From Pseudomonas syringae (GTDB lineage: Bacteria > Pseudomonadota > Gammaproteobacteria > Pseudomonadales > Pseudomonadaceae), in contig NZ_JPQU01000100.1 of NCBI RefSeq assembly GCF_000737245.1, forward strand, positions 124,001-188,000: DNA of 64,000 nucleotides. Direction: 5' to 3'. Positions within the stretch are counted from its first letter, which is position 1, and each line of letters begins with the position of its first letter. The notes below the pieces were generated by a model, which saw only the letters and a program-made list of their open reading frames with translations, did not search any database and had not been told where the DNA came from. The translations under genes and the position numbers were made by a program. Of the stretch, positions 53,610 to 62,226 are shown one piece after another.

Positions 53610-55175
53610 TCAGTTAGAGGAACAGTCGGTAAACCACTCGCGGCCTTTGAGCATGCCATTCCAGTAAAACCACGGAAGCAAGCGGGCCTTCAGCAACCAG
53701 GCTGTTCTGCGCGCAACGGTGGGTTCCAGAGGAAATGTGGGCAGAAGCTTCGCGCCGTAACCGAACTCCGCGAGTATCACCTTCCCGTATTCGACGGTCA
53801 GTGGACACGAGCCGTAGCCGTCATAACGACCGGGCAGCAATGCGCCTTTGCGCCGCGCCATCAGATTATCCGCGACCACCACGACCTGTTTACGCGCCGC
53901 CGCTGCAGTCTTGGCGTTAGTCGTCCCGCAGACATCGCCCGCTCCGAAGATGTCGGGGTAACGTCGATGCTGCAGCGTCGCAGGCTCGGCGTCGAACCAA
54001 CCCGCCGTATCGGCCAGCTCACTGCGCCGAATGAAATCCGGGGCCTGCTGAGGAGGCACGACGTGCAACACATCGAAGCGCTTTTGCACGTGGCTGACAT
54101 TTCCGCTGCTGTCGGTCACATCAAACCAGGCGGTTTTGTTCGCGCCGTCAACTTTGACAAGGTTGGACTGGAAGGCAAGTTTGGCGCCGTAGGACTCCAC
54201 ATATTTCATGAGGGGAGGCACAAAGGTTGCGACCCCGAACAGCACCGGTGCGGCCAGGTTGAACTCCACCGAAATGGAATCCAGCCGCCCCTCTTTGCGC
54301 CAGTGATCACAGGACAGGTACATCGCTTTTTGGGGAGCGCCTGCACATTTGATAGGCATCGGCGGCTGGGTGAAGAGCACTTGGCCGGAACTCAGGGAAC
54401 GGATCAGCTCCCAGGTGTAAGCAGCCAGGTCATGTCGGTAATTCGATGTCACGCCGTGTTTGCCGAGGGTTTCTTCAAGGCCCTCGATTTTTTCCCAGGC
54501 CAATTGAAGGCCTGGGCACACCACCAACTGTTGGTAAGCCAGCTCGGTGCCATCGCTGAGCAGTACAACCTTTCGTTCTGGGGCAAATGCAGACACGGAT
54601 GCCTTGATCCAAGAGGCGCCTTTAGGGATGACACTCGCCATAGGGCGAACGGTGTCGGCAATGTCATAAGCGCCAGCGCCGACCAGGGTCCATGCCGGTT
54701 GGTAGTAGTGTTCTGAACTCGGCTCAACGATGCCGATGCGTAAAGACGCATCGCGCTTGAGAAGGCTGGCACACACCGCAATACCCGCCGACCCACCGCC
54801 GACCACGACAACGTCATAGCGAGGGACCTCACGCGCCCCATGGGTGGCGGCCTCGTAGAGTTTCGAGGATCGATTGCCGGTGCGGCAGTAGGCGAGGATC
54901 GGCTTGGGCAGCTCATCCAGGCGCGCTTGCAATTCACCAGCCTGCTCTGACGTGGCACCAGAGGTTAGAACCGGCAGGTAGTGAAACGCTAAACCCAGCG
55001 CCTGTGCGGCCCGTTCCATTGAGCTATGGTCGGGTTGCTCCGGGCCACCCTCATGATCCGGACGGTTGCAGATCACCGTGCGGAAACCCAGTGCTTTCAA
55101 CTCGGGCAAATCAGCAAGCTCGAGCTGACCCGCCACAGAGAAAGATTCGTCTATACGCTTTACCACTTGCTCCAT
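53610..55175 (-). CDS. Fusion of DUF442 (Blh-type) domain with sulfide:quinone reductase-like flavoprotein
   Basis: A 521-residue fusion. Residues 1 to about 110 form a DUF442 phosphatase-like sulfurtransferase domain with AYCRTGNRSS as active-site loop. From about 119 a flavoprotein begins (YDVVVVGGGSAGIAVCASLL) and continues with SQR-like motifs (FTQPPMPIKCAGAPQKAMYL and FGAGDVCGTTNAKTAAAAR). Together these may oxidise sulfide to persulfide and transfer sulfur. It is 100 bp downstream of bigR and 8 bp before the exporter gene. Fused forms occur in BigR operons of other bacteria. Confidence 0.9.
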   Translation of the reverse strand: MEQVVKRIDESFSVAGQLELADLPELKALGFRTVICNRPDHEGGPEQPDHSSMERAAQALGLAFHYLPVLTSGATSEQAGELQARLDELPKPILAYCRTGNRSSKLYEAATHGAREVPRYDVVVVGGGSAGIAVCASLLKRDASLRIGIVEPSSEHYYQPAWTLVGAGAYDIADTVRPMASVIPKGASWIKASVSAFAPERKVVLLSDGTELAYQQLVVCPGLQLAWEKIEGLEETLGKHGVTSNYRHDLAAYTWELIRSLSSGQVLFTQPPMPIKCAGAPQKAMYLSCDHWRKEGRLDSISVEFNLAAPVLFGVATFVPPLMKYVESYGAKLAFQSNLVKVDGANKTAWFDVTDSSGNVSHVQKRFDVLHVVPPQQAPDFIRRSELADTAGWFDAEPATLQHRRYPDIFGAGDVCGTTNAKTAAAARKQVVVVADNLMARRKGALLPGRYDGYGSCPLTVEYGKVILAEFGYGAKLLPTFPLEPTVARRTAWLLKARLLPWFYWNGMLKGREWFTDCSSN

Positions 55176-55275
55176 TACAGACTCCAGGTAAAACAGGTAC
55201 GTGATTGCCCTGACGTCGGTACCTGGCCAACCGTTTGAATGGATTGATCACCGATACCGACGGGGTCGCCAGGCT

Positions 55276-55605
55276 TTACTTCTTGAGGGCCTGCCCGCAG
55301 TACAGCCCCGACAGCGTCTGCATGACCGACACAACTTCAAAGCTTGCGAGGGAGTAGTAGATGAATTTGCCCATTCTCCGGGTATTGACCATGCCCTCGT
55401 CGCGCAGCACACCCAGCTGTTGCGACAGGGTTGGCTGGCGGATACCCGACAACGCCTCAAGCTCGCCGACATTGCGCTCGCCTTGCGTCAGTTGGCAGAG
55501 CAGCAACAAACGGTCTTCGTTCGCCAAGGCCTTGAGCAACGCGCACGCCTTGGATGCCGAATCTCGCAGGAGACCGATTTCCTCATTGGTTAATTGAGCA
55601 GACAT
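55276..55605 (-). CDS. bigR: BigR: ArsR-family persulfide-sensing repressor
   Basis: A 109-residue ArsR-type winged helix protein with GIRQPTLSQQLGVLRDEGMV as recognition helix and RRMGKFIYYSL as wing. Cys37 (LLCQL) and Cys103 (LYCGQ) match the cysteine pair of BigR/SqrR (Cys42 and Cys108 there, a constant offset of five), which form a polysulfide bridge that releases DNA. It leads the minus-strand operon and is divergent from the persulfide dioxygenase gene. Confidence 0.9.
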   Translation of the reverse strand: MSAQLTNEEIGLLRDSASKACALLKALANEDRLLLLCQLTQGERNVGELEALSGIRQPTLSQQLGVLRDEGMVNTRRMGKFIYYSLASFEVVSVMQTLSGLYCGQALKK

Positions 55606-55635
55606 TCAAGAGCCCCGAGATATGCTGATCGACAG

Positions 55636-55669
55636 TCTACGAGTAGATAGTATATGTTTCAATATATTG
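55636..55669. promoter_or_regulatory. Candidate BigR operator
   Basis: Two inverted repeats lie in the 92-bp gap between bigR and the dioxygenase gene: TCTAC-GA-GTAGA (55636-55647) and CAATATATTG (55660-55669). BigR sites in other species are A+T-rich palindromes, so the second is a likely target that could repress both directions. Confidence 0.5.
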
Positions 55670-55697
55670 TAATGACGTAGATTGAGGAGATTCCCCC

Positions 55698-56561
55698 ATG
55701 CCCGCCCAGATCCAAGGCTTCTATGACACCGCGACCTCTACGGTGAGCTATGTGATTTTCGAGGGCCCGGGCGGCGCTTGCGCCATTGTCGATCCTGTGC
55801 TGGATTACGACGCCAAGGCCGGACGCATCCAGACCGACAGCGCAGATCGCATCGCAGGATTTATCAATGACAATCAGTTGCAGGTGCAATGGCTCCTGGA
55901 GACCCACGCTCACGCCGATCATTTGTCAGCAAGTGCTTATCTGCGGGGCAAACTGGGCGGCAAGATTGGTATCGGGGCAGCCATCACCTCTGTGCAGCGC
56001 GTTTTTCGTGATATCTACAATCTTGAGCCGACCTTCAGGCTCGACGGCTCACAATTCGACAAACTGTTTGAAGCAGACGAGACCTTTCATATTGGCGCAA
56101 TAGAGGTCCGTGCCTTGCACGTACCTGGCCATACACCGGCCGATGTGGCGTACCAGGTCGATGAAAAGCATGTGTTTGTCGGAGATACGCTGTTCATGCC
56201 TGACGTCGGGACAGCCCGATGCGACTTCCCTGGAGGCGACGCGCAGCAACTGTATCGTTCAATCAAACGTCTGCTGAGCTTGCCCGCCGATACACAGCTA
56301 TACATGTGCCATGACTACCCGCCCGCCGGCAGAGAGGCCTCGTGGGTAACCACGGTTGCCGAGCAACGCAAGATGAACATTCACGTCAATGACGAAACCG
56401 ACATGGCGTCATTTGTACGGATGCGCACCGCCCGAGATGCGGGCCTGGCGGTTCCGGCGCTTCTGCTCCCGGCCATTCAGGTCAACATCCGGGCTGGAAA
56501 CCTGCCACCTGCGGATGAAAGCGGTATGTGCAGCTTGAAGATTCCACTCAACAGATTCTGA
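55698..56561 (+). CDS. ETHE1-like persulfide dioxygenase (MBL-fold)
   Basis: A 287-residue metallo-beta-lactamase-fold protein. ETHAHADHLSA supplies the metal-binding HxHxDH, HVPGHTPADVAYQV the next histidine, and VGDTLFMPDVGTARCDFPGG the aspartate of the persulfide dioxygenase/Blh group. It should oxidise glutathione persulfide to sulfite using non-haem iron. It is divergent from bigR and completes the sulfide detoxification set with the SQR fusion and the TauE exporter. Confidence 0.92.
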   Translation: MPAQIQGFYDTATSTVSYVIFEGPGGACAIVDPVLDYDAKAGRIQTDSADRIAGFINDNQLQVQWLLETHAHADHLSASAYLRGKLGGKIGIGAAITSVQRVFRDIYNLEPTFRLDGSQFDKLFEADETFHIGAIEVRALHVPGHTPADVAYQVDEKHVFVGDTLFMPDVGTARCDFPGGDAQQLYRSIKRLLSLPADTQLYMCHDYPPAGREASWVTTVAEQRKMNIHVNDETDMASFVRMRTARDAGLAVPALLLPAIQVNIRAGNLPPADESGMCSLKIPLNRF

Positions 56562-56569
56562 CCCCCGAC

Positions 56570-56603
56570 AGGCCCGAGCGACCTGGGCTGTCGCGGGCCT
56601 TTC
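56570..56603. terminator. Terminator between the dioxygenase and dmeF genes
   Basis: AGGCCCG and CGGGCCT flank a 17-base loop that itself can pair, followed by TTT on the plus strand. It lies between convergent genes that end at 56561 and 56610 and may act in both directions. Confidence 0.55.
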
Positions 56604-56609
56604 AACCAA

Positions 56610-57545
56610 TCAGCTTGAAGCGACGGTTCGAAACTCGACGGTCAGGTGGCTGACTTCGTGAACTGGTTTGAGAAGCTCGCGAATGCTGTCCGCGCTCGTT
56701 GTGGATTGGCCCAGCACACTGACGATAGCCGCATGAGCCTCGGGGCCCAGACGCCAGACATGCAAGTCTGTGACGGTCGCATCACCGGCCCGCTCAACCA
56801 GTTCACGGATCTCCTCGGCGACATGCTCATCGGTTTGATCCAGAAGGACGACAGCGGTCGCCCCCATCAACAGCCATGCCCAGCGCGCAATGACAATTGC
56901 CCCGACAATCCCCATCACCGGGTCGAGCCAGACCCAACCCAAATACCGCCCGGCCAGCAGCGCGGCAATGGCCAGCACGGATGTCAGGGCATCAGCCAGC
57001 ACGTGAACGTAGGCCGACCTGAGGTTGTTGTCGTGGCCATGGCGATGCTCGTGGCCGTGTTGATGCTCATGCTCATGTGAATGCCCATGGTTGTGGCCGT
57101 GACCGAGCAACAGTGCGCTGACGATGTTGACCAACAAGCCGACCACGGCGATGAGCGTAGCGGTGCCGAACTCAACCTGGGTTGGCTGGAACAGCCGAAT
57201 AACTGACTCTACAGCGATTCCCAGGGAGACCAGCCCCAGTATCAAGGCCGAGGCGAAGCCGCCCAGATCACCGACCTTGCCGGTGCCAAAGCTGAAACGC
57301 TGGCTCTTGGCGTTGCGCTTTGCATAAGCGTAAGCCGCCGAAGCGATGCCAAGTGCTCCCGCGTGGGTCGCCATGTGAAATCCATCGGCGAGCAGCGCCA
57401 TGGAGCCCGTCATGTAGCCGGCGGCTATTTCACCCGCCATCATGACAACGGTGAGCATTACCACCCAGAGCGTGCGTCTGGCATTTTCATCATGAGCCGA
57501 GCCAAGGTAGACGTGCTCATGGGTGTAGCGATGGCTGCTGTTCAT
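56610..57545 (-). CDS. dmeF: DmeF: cation diffusion facilitator for Co/Ni
   Basis: A 311-residue CDF transporter with about six membrane segments. LLADGFHMATHAGALG contains metal-site residues, HVLADALTSVLA is the second site, and a histidine-rich loop (GHGHNHGHSHEHEHQHG) lies between. The HMATHA form and a following RcnR-type repressor gene are typical of DmeF, which exports cobalt and nickel. ATG 57545 is chosen because the upstream open frame runs antisense through dmeR. It starts 16 bp after dmeR. Confidence 0.88.
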   Translation of the reverse strand: MNSSHRYTHEHVYLGSAHDENARRTLWVVMLTVVMMAGEIAAGYMTGSMALLADGFHMATHAGALGIASAAYAYAKRNAKSQRFSFGTGKVGDLGGFASALILGLVSLGIAVESVIRLFQPTQVEFGTATLIAVVGLLVNIVSALLLGHGHNHGHSHEHEHQHGHEHRHGHDNNLRSAYVHVLADALTSVLAIAALLAGRYLGWVWLDPVMGIVGAIVIARWAWLLMGATAVVLLDQTDEHVAEEIRELVERAGDATVTDLHVWRLGPEAHAAIVSVLGQSTTSADSIRELLKPVHEVSHLTVEFRTVASS

Positions 57546-57561
57546 AATCCCGCCTGCGGCA

Positions 57562-57837
57562 TCACTTGGAATAGCGTCGGATCGCCTCCAGAAGCTCTTC
57601 GACCCCCTTGCTACGTTCCTCATCACTGAGGCTTGGGTCGGCAACGTGCTCTCTGGCGTGGTCCTCGATGATTTCATCCATCAAGCCATTGATCGCACCG
57701 CGAGTCGCCGCGACCAGGTGCAGTGTCTTGGCGCAATCGTCATCAGCCTCCAAAGCCCGCTGCACGGCCTGGATCTGCCCGGCAATACGCTTCACACGTT
57801 TGAGTAGACCGTCTTTATTCGCCGCCACATGGCTCAT
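57562..57837 (-). CDS. dmeR: DmeR: RcnR/CsoR family metal-responsive repressor
   Basis: A 91-residue CsoR/RcnR-family repressor. From ATG 57837, His3, Cys35, His60 and His64 match the cobalt/nickel ligands of E. coli RcnR at identical numbers. This supports a Co/Ni sensor and also the choice of start, since His3 needs it. The gene precedes dmeF in one operon. Confidence 0.9.
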   Translation of the reverse strand: MSHVAANKDGLLKRVKRIAGQIQAVQRALEADDDCAKTLHLVAATRGAINGLMDEIIEDHAREHVADPSLSDEERSKGVEELLEAIRRYSK

Positions 57838-57840
57838 ACC

Positions 57841-57860
57841 ATACCCCCCTACCCTATACC
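57841..57860. promoter_or_regulatory. Candidate DmeR operator
   Basis: A six-C tract flanked by TA on each side (ATACCCCCCTACC) lies just upstream of dmeR. RcnR-type proteins bind a run of six G/C bases flanked by TA-rich ends, so this is a likely autoregulatory site. Confidence 0.5.
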
Positions 57861-57974
57861 GATTGGCGGATACGATAGCACGGGATGTCACTCAAAATTA
57901 AATGTATGGAAGATTTCAGCGGTGTGCGTGAGCTTAAGTGAATGTAAGGCCATCCCTTCGAGCGGCAGAGAGTC

Positions 57975-58869
57975 CTAAGCGTCACGACGCTCATCAGTGG
58001 CTGCAGCGCATTCCCTCAAGACCTCAATGAATGCCTGTAAGCCTGAAGGGATATGGCGATGCCCCGGATAATACAAAAACAATCCGGGAATACGCGGGCA
58101 CCAATCTTCCAGAACCGTCACCAGCCGAGCATCTGCAAGGGATCCCGAGACCACGCGCTCCGGCACATAAGCGATGCCGAGTCCGGAAATGGCGGCGTCG
58201 GCCATGATTTCCGGGTTGTCGAGGGTCAGTTGGCCTTTCGGATCGATGACGCATTCCTGCCCATGTTTTTCAAACTCCCATCGATAGGGTTTACCACTGG
58301 GCATGCGGATGCCGATGCACTGATGGCGAAGCAGGTCATCTGGCGTCAGTGGGCGGGGATGCCTGGTGAGGTAGTCAGGTGAAGCGACAGTGATAAAACG
58401 CATGTCCGACCCTATGGCCACGGCAATCATGTCTTGAGGTACTGACTCACCCAGACGAATGCCAGCGTCGAAGCCATTGGCAACGATATCAACCAGGCGG
58501 CCATCGGTGACCAGATCAATCGCCATCTGCGGGAAACGTCCGAGAAATTTCGGCAGCGCCGATTCCATCAAAACCCGGGCCGCCTGCTCACTGGCATTGA
58601 TGCGCAATGTGCCGCTTGGGAGATCCCGATACTCGTTCACTTCATCTACCGCCAGCGCAAACTCACGCAGTACCGGTGTCAACCGACTCAGCAGGCGCTC
58701 ACCCGCCGCCGTCGGAGAGACGCTGCGGGTTGTGCGATTGAGCAACCTGACCCCGAGCCTTGCCTCCAGCGTTCTTATCAAATGGCTGAGGGTGGACGCC
58801 GACAAACCCAACTCATCCGCCGCTTTACGAAAGCTTCGGTGAGCAACGATGATCGAGGGTGCCGAGTTT
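57975..58869 (-). pseudogene. LysR family regulator lacking its N-terminus
   Basis: The frame encodes most of a LysR regulator: the recognition part of the helix-turn-helix (RSFRKAADELGLSASTLSHL), LGVRLLNRTTRSVSPTAAG and the whole effector domain. The first dozen or so residues expected before VAxxRSF are missing. No ATG or GTG opens the frame; the only usual initiation codon is a TTG at 58811, inside the helix-turn-helix. Upstream the same frame runs directly into the stop codon of the SDR gene (58872). This looks like a deletion that joined the end of the SDR to the inside of the LysR gene. The remaining protein is probably inactive. Confidence 0.65.
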
Positions 58870-58871
58870 CC

Positions 58872-59666
58872 TCAAACGATGTCATCTACCACACCGCCAT
58901 CAACCCTGAGCGCGGCGCCCGTGGTGGCCGACGCTTGAGGCGAGCACACGTAGACGATCATGTTGGCGACTTCTTCGACGGTTGCAGCACGCTGAATGAT
59001 CGAGCTGGGACGATGCTCGGCAACGAACGCTTTGGCGGCTTCTTCAAGGGAATTGCCAGTGCGCACGACTTCGCTTTGCAACATGACGGCAACGCCGTCG
59101 GACAAGGTCGGGCCCGGCAGCACGCTATTGACGGTCACGCCGCTACCCGCGACGCGCTTGGCCAGGCCGCGGGCCAATGCCAGCTGGGCGGTTTTGGAGA
59201 CGCCATAGTGGATCATGTCCGCCGGGATGTTACGTGCCGACTCAGAGGACACGAATACCACCCTGCCCCAATTCCTGGCAACCATGGCTGGCAACAGCGC
59301 GCGGCTCAGGCGTACACCTGACATGACATTGGTCTGCCAATAGTTGTCCCAAACCTCGTCTTCAGTCTCAAAAAAGTCCTGCGGGCCATAAATCCCGGCA
59401 TTGTTCACCAGCACATCAATAGGCCCGGCACCCTGCAGCAGTGTTTCAACGCCCTCTGCACTGCTGAGATCTGCGGCAACGCCGGTAATGGTAGCGCCGG
59501 GCACAGCGCTCGACAGTCTGGCAACGGCGTCCTTTACAGAAGCTTCACTGCGACCATTGATCACCACCTCTGCGCCAGCCTCGGCGAGCCCTTTGGCAAT
59601 CGCGAAACCTATCCCACCGGTCGAAGCGGTGACCAGAGCACGCTTGGTATTTAGCTGAATGTTCAT
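58872..59666 (-). CDS. SDR family oxidoreductase
   Basis: A 264-residue short-chain dehydrogenase with ALVTASTGGIGFAIAKGLAE for NAD(P) binding, NNAGIYGP, catalytic serine in VFVSSESARN, and the HYGVSKTAQ motif (Tyr, Lys). The C-terminus (ALRVDGGVVDDIV) is complete, so the deletion at 58870 did not harm it. The ATG at 59666 follows GGAG and lies 2 bp after the catR stop, so it may be co-transcribed with catR. The substrate is unknown. Confidence 0.88.
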   Translation of the reverse strand: MNIQLNTKRALVTASTGGIGFAIAKGLAEAGAEVVINGRSEASVKDAVARLSSAVPGATITGVAADLSSAEGVETLLQGAGPIDVLVNNAGIYGPQDFFETEDEVWDNYWQTNVMSGVRLSRALLPAMVARNWGRVVFVSSESARNIPADMIHYGVSKTAQLALARGLAKRVAGSGVTVNSVLPGPTLSDGVAVMLQSEVVRTGNSLEEAAKAFVAEHRPSSIIQRAATVEEVANMIVYVCSPQASATTGAALRVDGGVVDDIV

Positions 59667-59668
59667 CT

Positions 59669-60568
59669 TCACTCCTGCATGATTGGGTTCGGGTCATTCA
59701 ACCCTAGCTCACTGATCCATTGCAGGCATTGAACGAGCAAGGCTGATTTGTCCCCTGCCCGGTAGCTGACAATGATGGGCGAGGTCGCCGAAGGGTCCAG
59801 CAGTGGTGCGTAGCCGATATCGTCCCGGTGCAACCGTTGTACCGACGCGGGCACCAGCGTGATACCAATGCCTGCGGCCACCAAACCAATGGCGGTCTGC
59901 AGTTCGTTGGTCATTTGCGCCACATGAATTTTCAGGTCGTGACGCCCAAACAGCTTCAGCACATGGTCGGCGTAGCTGGGGCGGACATTGCCTGGGTAAA
60001 GCACAAAAGGCTCTTGAGCCAGTTGCGCCAGACTGACCGGCGCGCCCAGCAAGTGATGCCCCGCCGGAAGGGCCGCCACCAGAGGGTCTTGCCGAACGAC
60101 TTTCTGCACCACCGCCGCATCGTCAATGTGGATACGTCCGAAGCCGATGTCGATACGACCGGCTTTCAGGGCTTCAACCTGCTGCAAGGTGACCATTTCC
60201 AGCAGCCCCAGCTCAATGCCGCCATCGCTGCGCAAACGTCTGATCAGTTCCGGCAACGCGCCGTACAGCGTCGAAGGGGCAAAACCGATACCCAGCCAGC
60301 GCCGCTGCCCGTTTTCAATACGCCGGGTATCCTCACAAACACGCCCCAACTGCTCGAGTAATTGCACCGAATGCTCGTAGAAAAATCGTCCAGCCTCGGT
60401 CAGTCGCAAAGGACGGCTGCGCTCGAGCAATGATACGCCCAACTCCTCTTCCAACTGCTGGATCTGCCGACTCAAAGGGGGTTGAGCCAAATGCAGCTGC
60501 TCAGCAGCGCGGGTGAAATTGAGGGTTTCCGCAACCACGCGGAAATAACGCAAATGACGCAACTCCAC
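59669..60568 (-). CDS. catR: CatR: LysR-type regulator of catechol degradation
   Basis: A 299-residue LysR regulator starting MELRHLRYFRVVAETLNFTR with helix-turn-helix residues AAEQLHLAQPPLSRQI. This N-terminus is close to CatR of P. putida. The effector domain binds muconate in that family. It is divergent from catB with 136 bp between starts, the usual catR-catB arrangement, and should activate catBCA when muconate is present. Confidence 0.93.
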   Translation of the reverse strand: MELRHLRYFRVVAETLNFTRAAEQLHLAQPPLSRQIQQLEEELGVSLLERSRPLRLTEAGRFFYEHSVQLLEQLGRVCEDTRRIENGQRRWLGIGFAPSTLYGALPELIRRLRSDGGIELGLLEMVTLQQVEALKAGRIDIGFGRIHIDDAAVVQKVVRQDPLVAALPAGHHLLGAPVSLAQLAQEPFVLYPGNVRPSYADHVLKLFGRHDLKIHVAQMTNELQTAIGLVAAGIGITLVPASVQRLHRDDIGYAPLLDPSATSPIIVSYRAGDKSALLVQCLQWISELGLNDPNPIMQE

Positions 60569-60569
60569 G

Positions 60570-60584
60570 ATACCTCCAAGGTAT
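60570..60584. promoter_or_regulatory. CatR recognition site
   Basis: ATACC-TCCAA-GGTAT is a perfect LysR-type box with the T-N11-A pattern, two bases from the catR start codon. A second half-site with AGACC follows at 60591. This fits a recognition site plus activation site for catBCA and autoregulation of catR. Confidence 0.7.
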
Positions 60585-60704
60585 CAAACCAGACCCATTC
60601 AATATTGGACCCCACGCTTACGGGGATGCAACCTTTGCGTCAGACAAATAAAAAACCCCAGGGATATGGACTTGCTCCATGCAACCCTCGATCAGGATCT
60701 TCCA

Positions 60705-61820
60705 ATGATCAGTATCACCAGCCTCGAAACCTTCATTGTTGATTTGCCCACTATCCGCCCGCACAAGCTGGCCATGCACACCATGCAGAACCAGACCCTT
60801 GTGATCCTGCGATTGCAATGCAGCGATGGCATTGAAGGCCTTGGCGAAGCCACTACCATCGGTGGCCTTTCTTATGGCAATGAGAGCCCGGAAAGCATCA
60901 AGACCAATATCGACACGTATTTCTCGCCCATGCTCATTGGCCAGGACGCGAGCAATATCAATGCGGCCATGTTGCGCCTCGAGAAAGTGATACGTGGCAA
61001 TACCTTCGCCAAATCCGCTGTCGAGACCGCACTGCTGGATGCTCAAGGCAAACGCCTCGGGCTGCCCATTGCCGAGTTGCTGGGTGGCCGGGTGCGCGAT
61101 GGCCTTGAGGTCGCCTGGACCCTGGCCAGCGGAAATACTGAAAAAGACATCGAAGAAGCCGAGCGCATGCTCGATATCCGTCGCCATCGGATTTTCAAAC
61201 TGAAGATTGGCGCGGGTGAACCGGCCAAAGATATCGCCCACGTCGCAGCGATCAAACGCGCTCTCGGCGACCGCGCCAGCGTGCGGGTCGATCTAAACCA
61301 GGCCTGGAGCGAAGCCACCGCGATGCGCGGCTGCCAAATGCTCGGCGATGCGGGTGTCGACCTGATCGAACAGCCCATTCCTCGTTATGATCGGGAGGCT
61401 CAAGCCCGGGTCAGCGCCCGCAGCCCGGTACCCATCATGGCCGACGAAGCCATTGAAAGCGTCGAAGACAGTTTTGCCCTGGCCCGGTCAGGAGCCGCGC
61501 CTGTCTTCGCGCTGAAGATCGCCAAGAACGGCGGGCCACGTGCTGTGCTGCGTACTGCAGCCATCGCCGAAGCCGCCGGTATTGCTCTGTACGGCGGCAC
61601 TATGCTCGAGGGCGGAATAGGGACTTTGGCTTCGGCTCACGCCTTTGCGACACTGGGCCGCATCGAATGGCATACCGAGCTGTTCGGCCCACTGCTGCTG
61701 ACCGACGACATTCTGGCCGAGCCTCTGACCTATCGAGACTTTCAGCTCGTGATTCCGAACGGCCCCGGGCTCGGGATCGAACTTGATAACCAACGCCTCA
61801 AGCATTTCCAGCGCCGTTAA
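60705..61820 (+). CDS. catB: CatB: muconate cycloisomerase
   Basis: A 371-residue enolase-superfamily enzyme that converts cis,cis-muconate to muconolactone. Catalytic lysine Lys167 is in FKLKIG, metal ligands are Asp196, Glu222 and Asp247, Lys271 is in FALKIAKNGG, and Glu325 near the C-terminus is present. The N-terminus (VDLPTIRPHKLAMHTMQ) matches Pseudomonas CatB. ATG 60705 follows AGGA; an ATG at 60666 would add 13 residues absent from relatives. Confidence 0.95.
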   Translation: MISITSLETFIVDLPTIRPHKLAMHTMQNQTLVILRLQCSDGIEGLGEATTIGGLSYGNESPESIKTNIDTYFSPMLIGQDASNINAAMLRLEKVIRGNTFAKSAVETALLDAQGKRLGLPIAELLGGRVRDGLEVAWTLASGNTEKDIEEAERMLDIRRHRIFKLKIGAGEPAKDIAHVAAIKRALGDRASVRVDLNQAWSEATAMRGCQMLGDAGVDLIEQPIPRYDREAQARVSARSPVPIMADEAIESVEDSFALARSGAAPVFALKIAKNGGPRAVLRTAAIAEAAGIALYGGTMLEGGIGTLASAHAFATLGRIEWHTELFGPLLLTDDILAEPLTYRDFQLVIPNGPGLGIELDNQRLKHFQRR

Positions 61821-61874
61821 CGGCACAGGTCACCAGAGTGCCCACGCACCACGTACATCAGGGAGATTCGATCC

Positions 61875-62165
61875 ATGTTGTTTCATGTTCGCATGACCGT
61901 AAAACTGCCCCACGACATGCCCGCCGATCAGGCGGCCCGCTTGAAAGCCGACGAAAAGGAACTGGCTCAGCGCTTGCAACGCGAAGGCACCTGGCGCCAC
62001 CTGTGGCGTATCGCGGGTCTGTACGCCAATGTCAGTGTGTTCGATGTGGCCGACGCCCAGACTTTGCACGACACGCTGATGCAACTGCCGCTTTACCCGT
62101 ACATGGAGATCGAAGTCATGGCGCTGTGTCGTCATCCCTCTTCGGTGCATGACGACGATCGCTAA
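61875..62165 (+). CDS. catC: CatC: muconolactone isomerase
   Basis: A 96-residue protein with the N-terminal LFHVRMTVKLPHDMP, the GTWRHLWRIAGLYANVSVFDV core and LPLYPYMEIEVMALCRHPSS, all diagnostic for muconolactone delta-isomerase. It converts muconolactone to 3-oxoadipate enol-lactone. It follows catB by 54 bp in the cat operon. Confidence 0.95.
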   Translation: MLFHVRMTVKLPHDMPADQAARLKADEKELAQRLQREGTWRHLWRIAGLYANVSVFDVADAQTLHDTLMQLPLYPYMEIEVMALCRHPSSVHDDDR

Positions 62166-62226
62166 TCCGTAGCCAGCACGACCTGATGCTGAGCAACTTT
62201 TATAAAAACAAGATGAGGACACAGCC

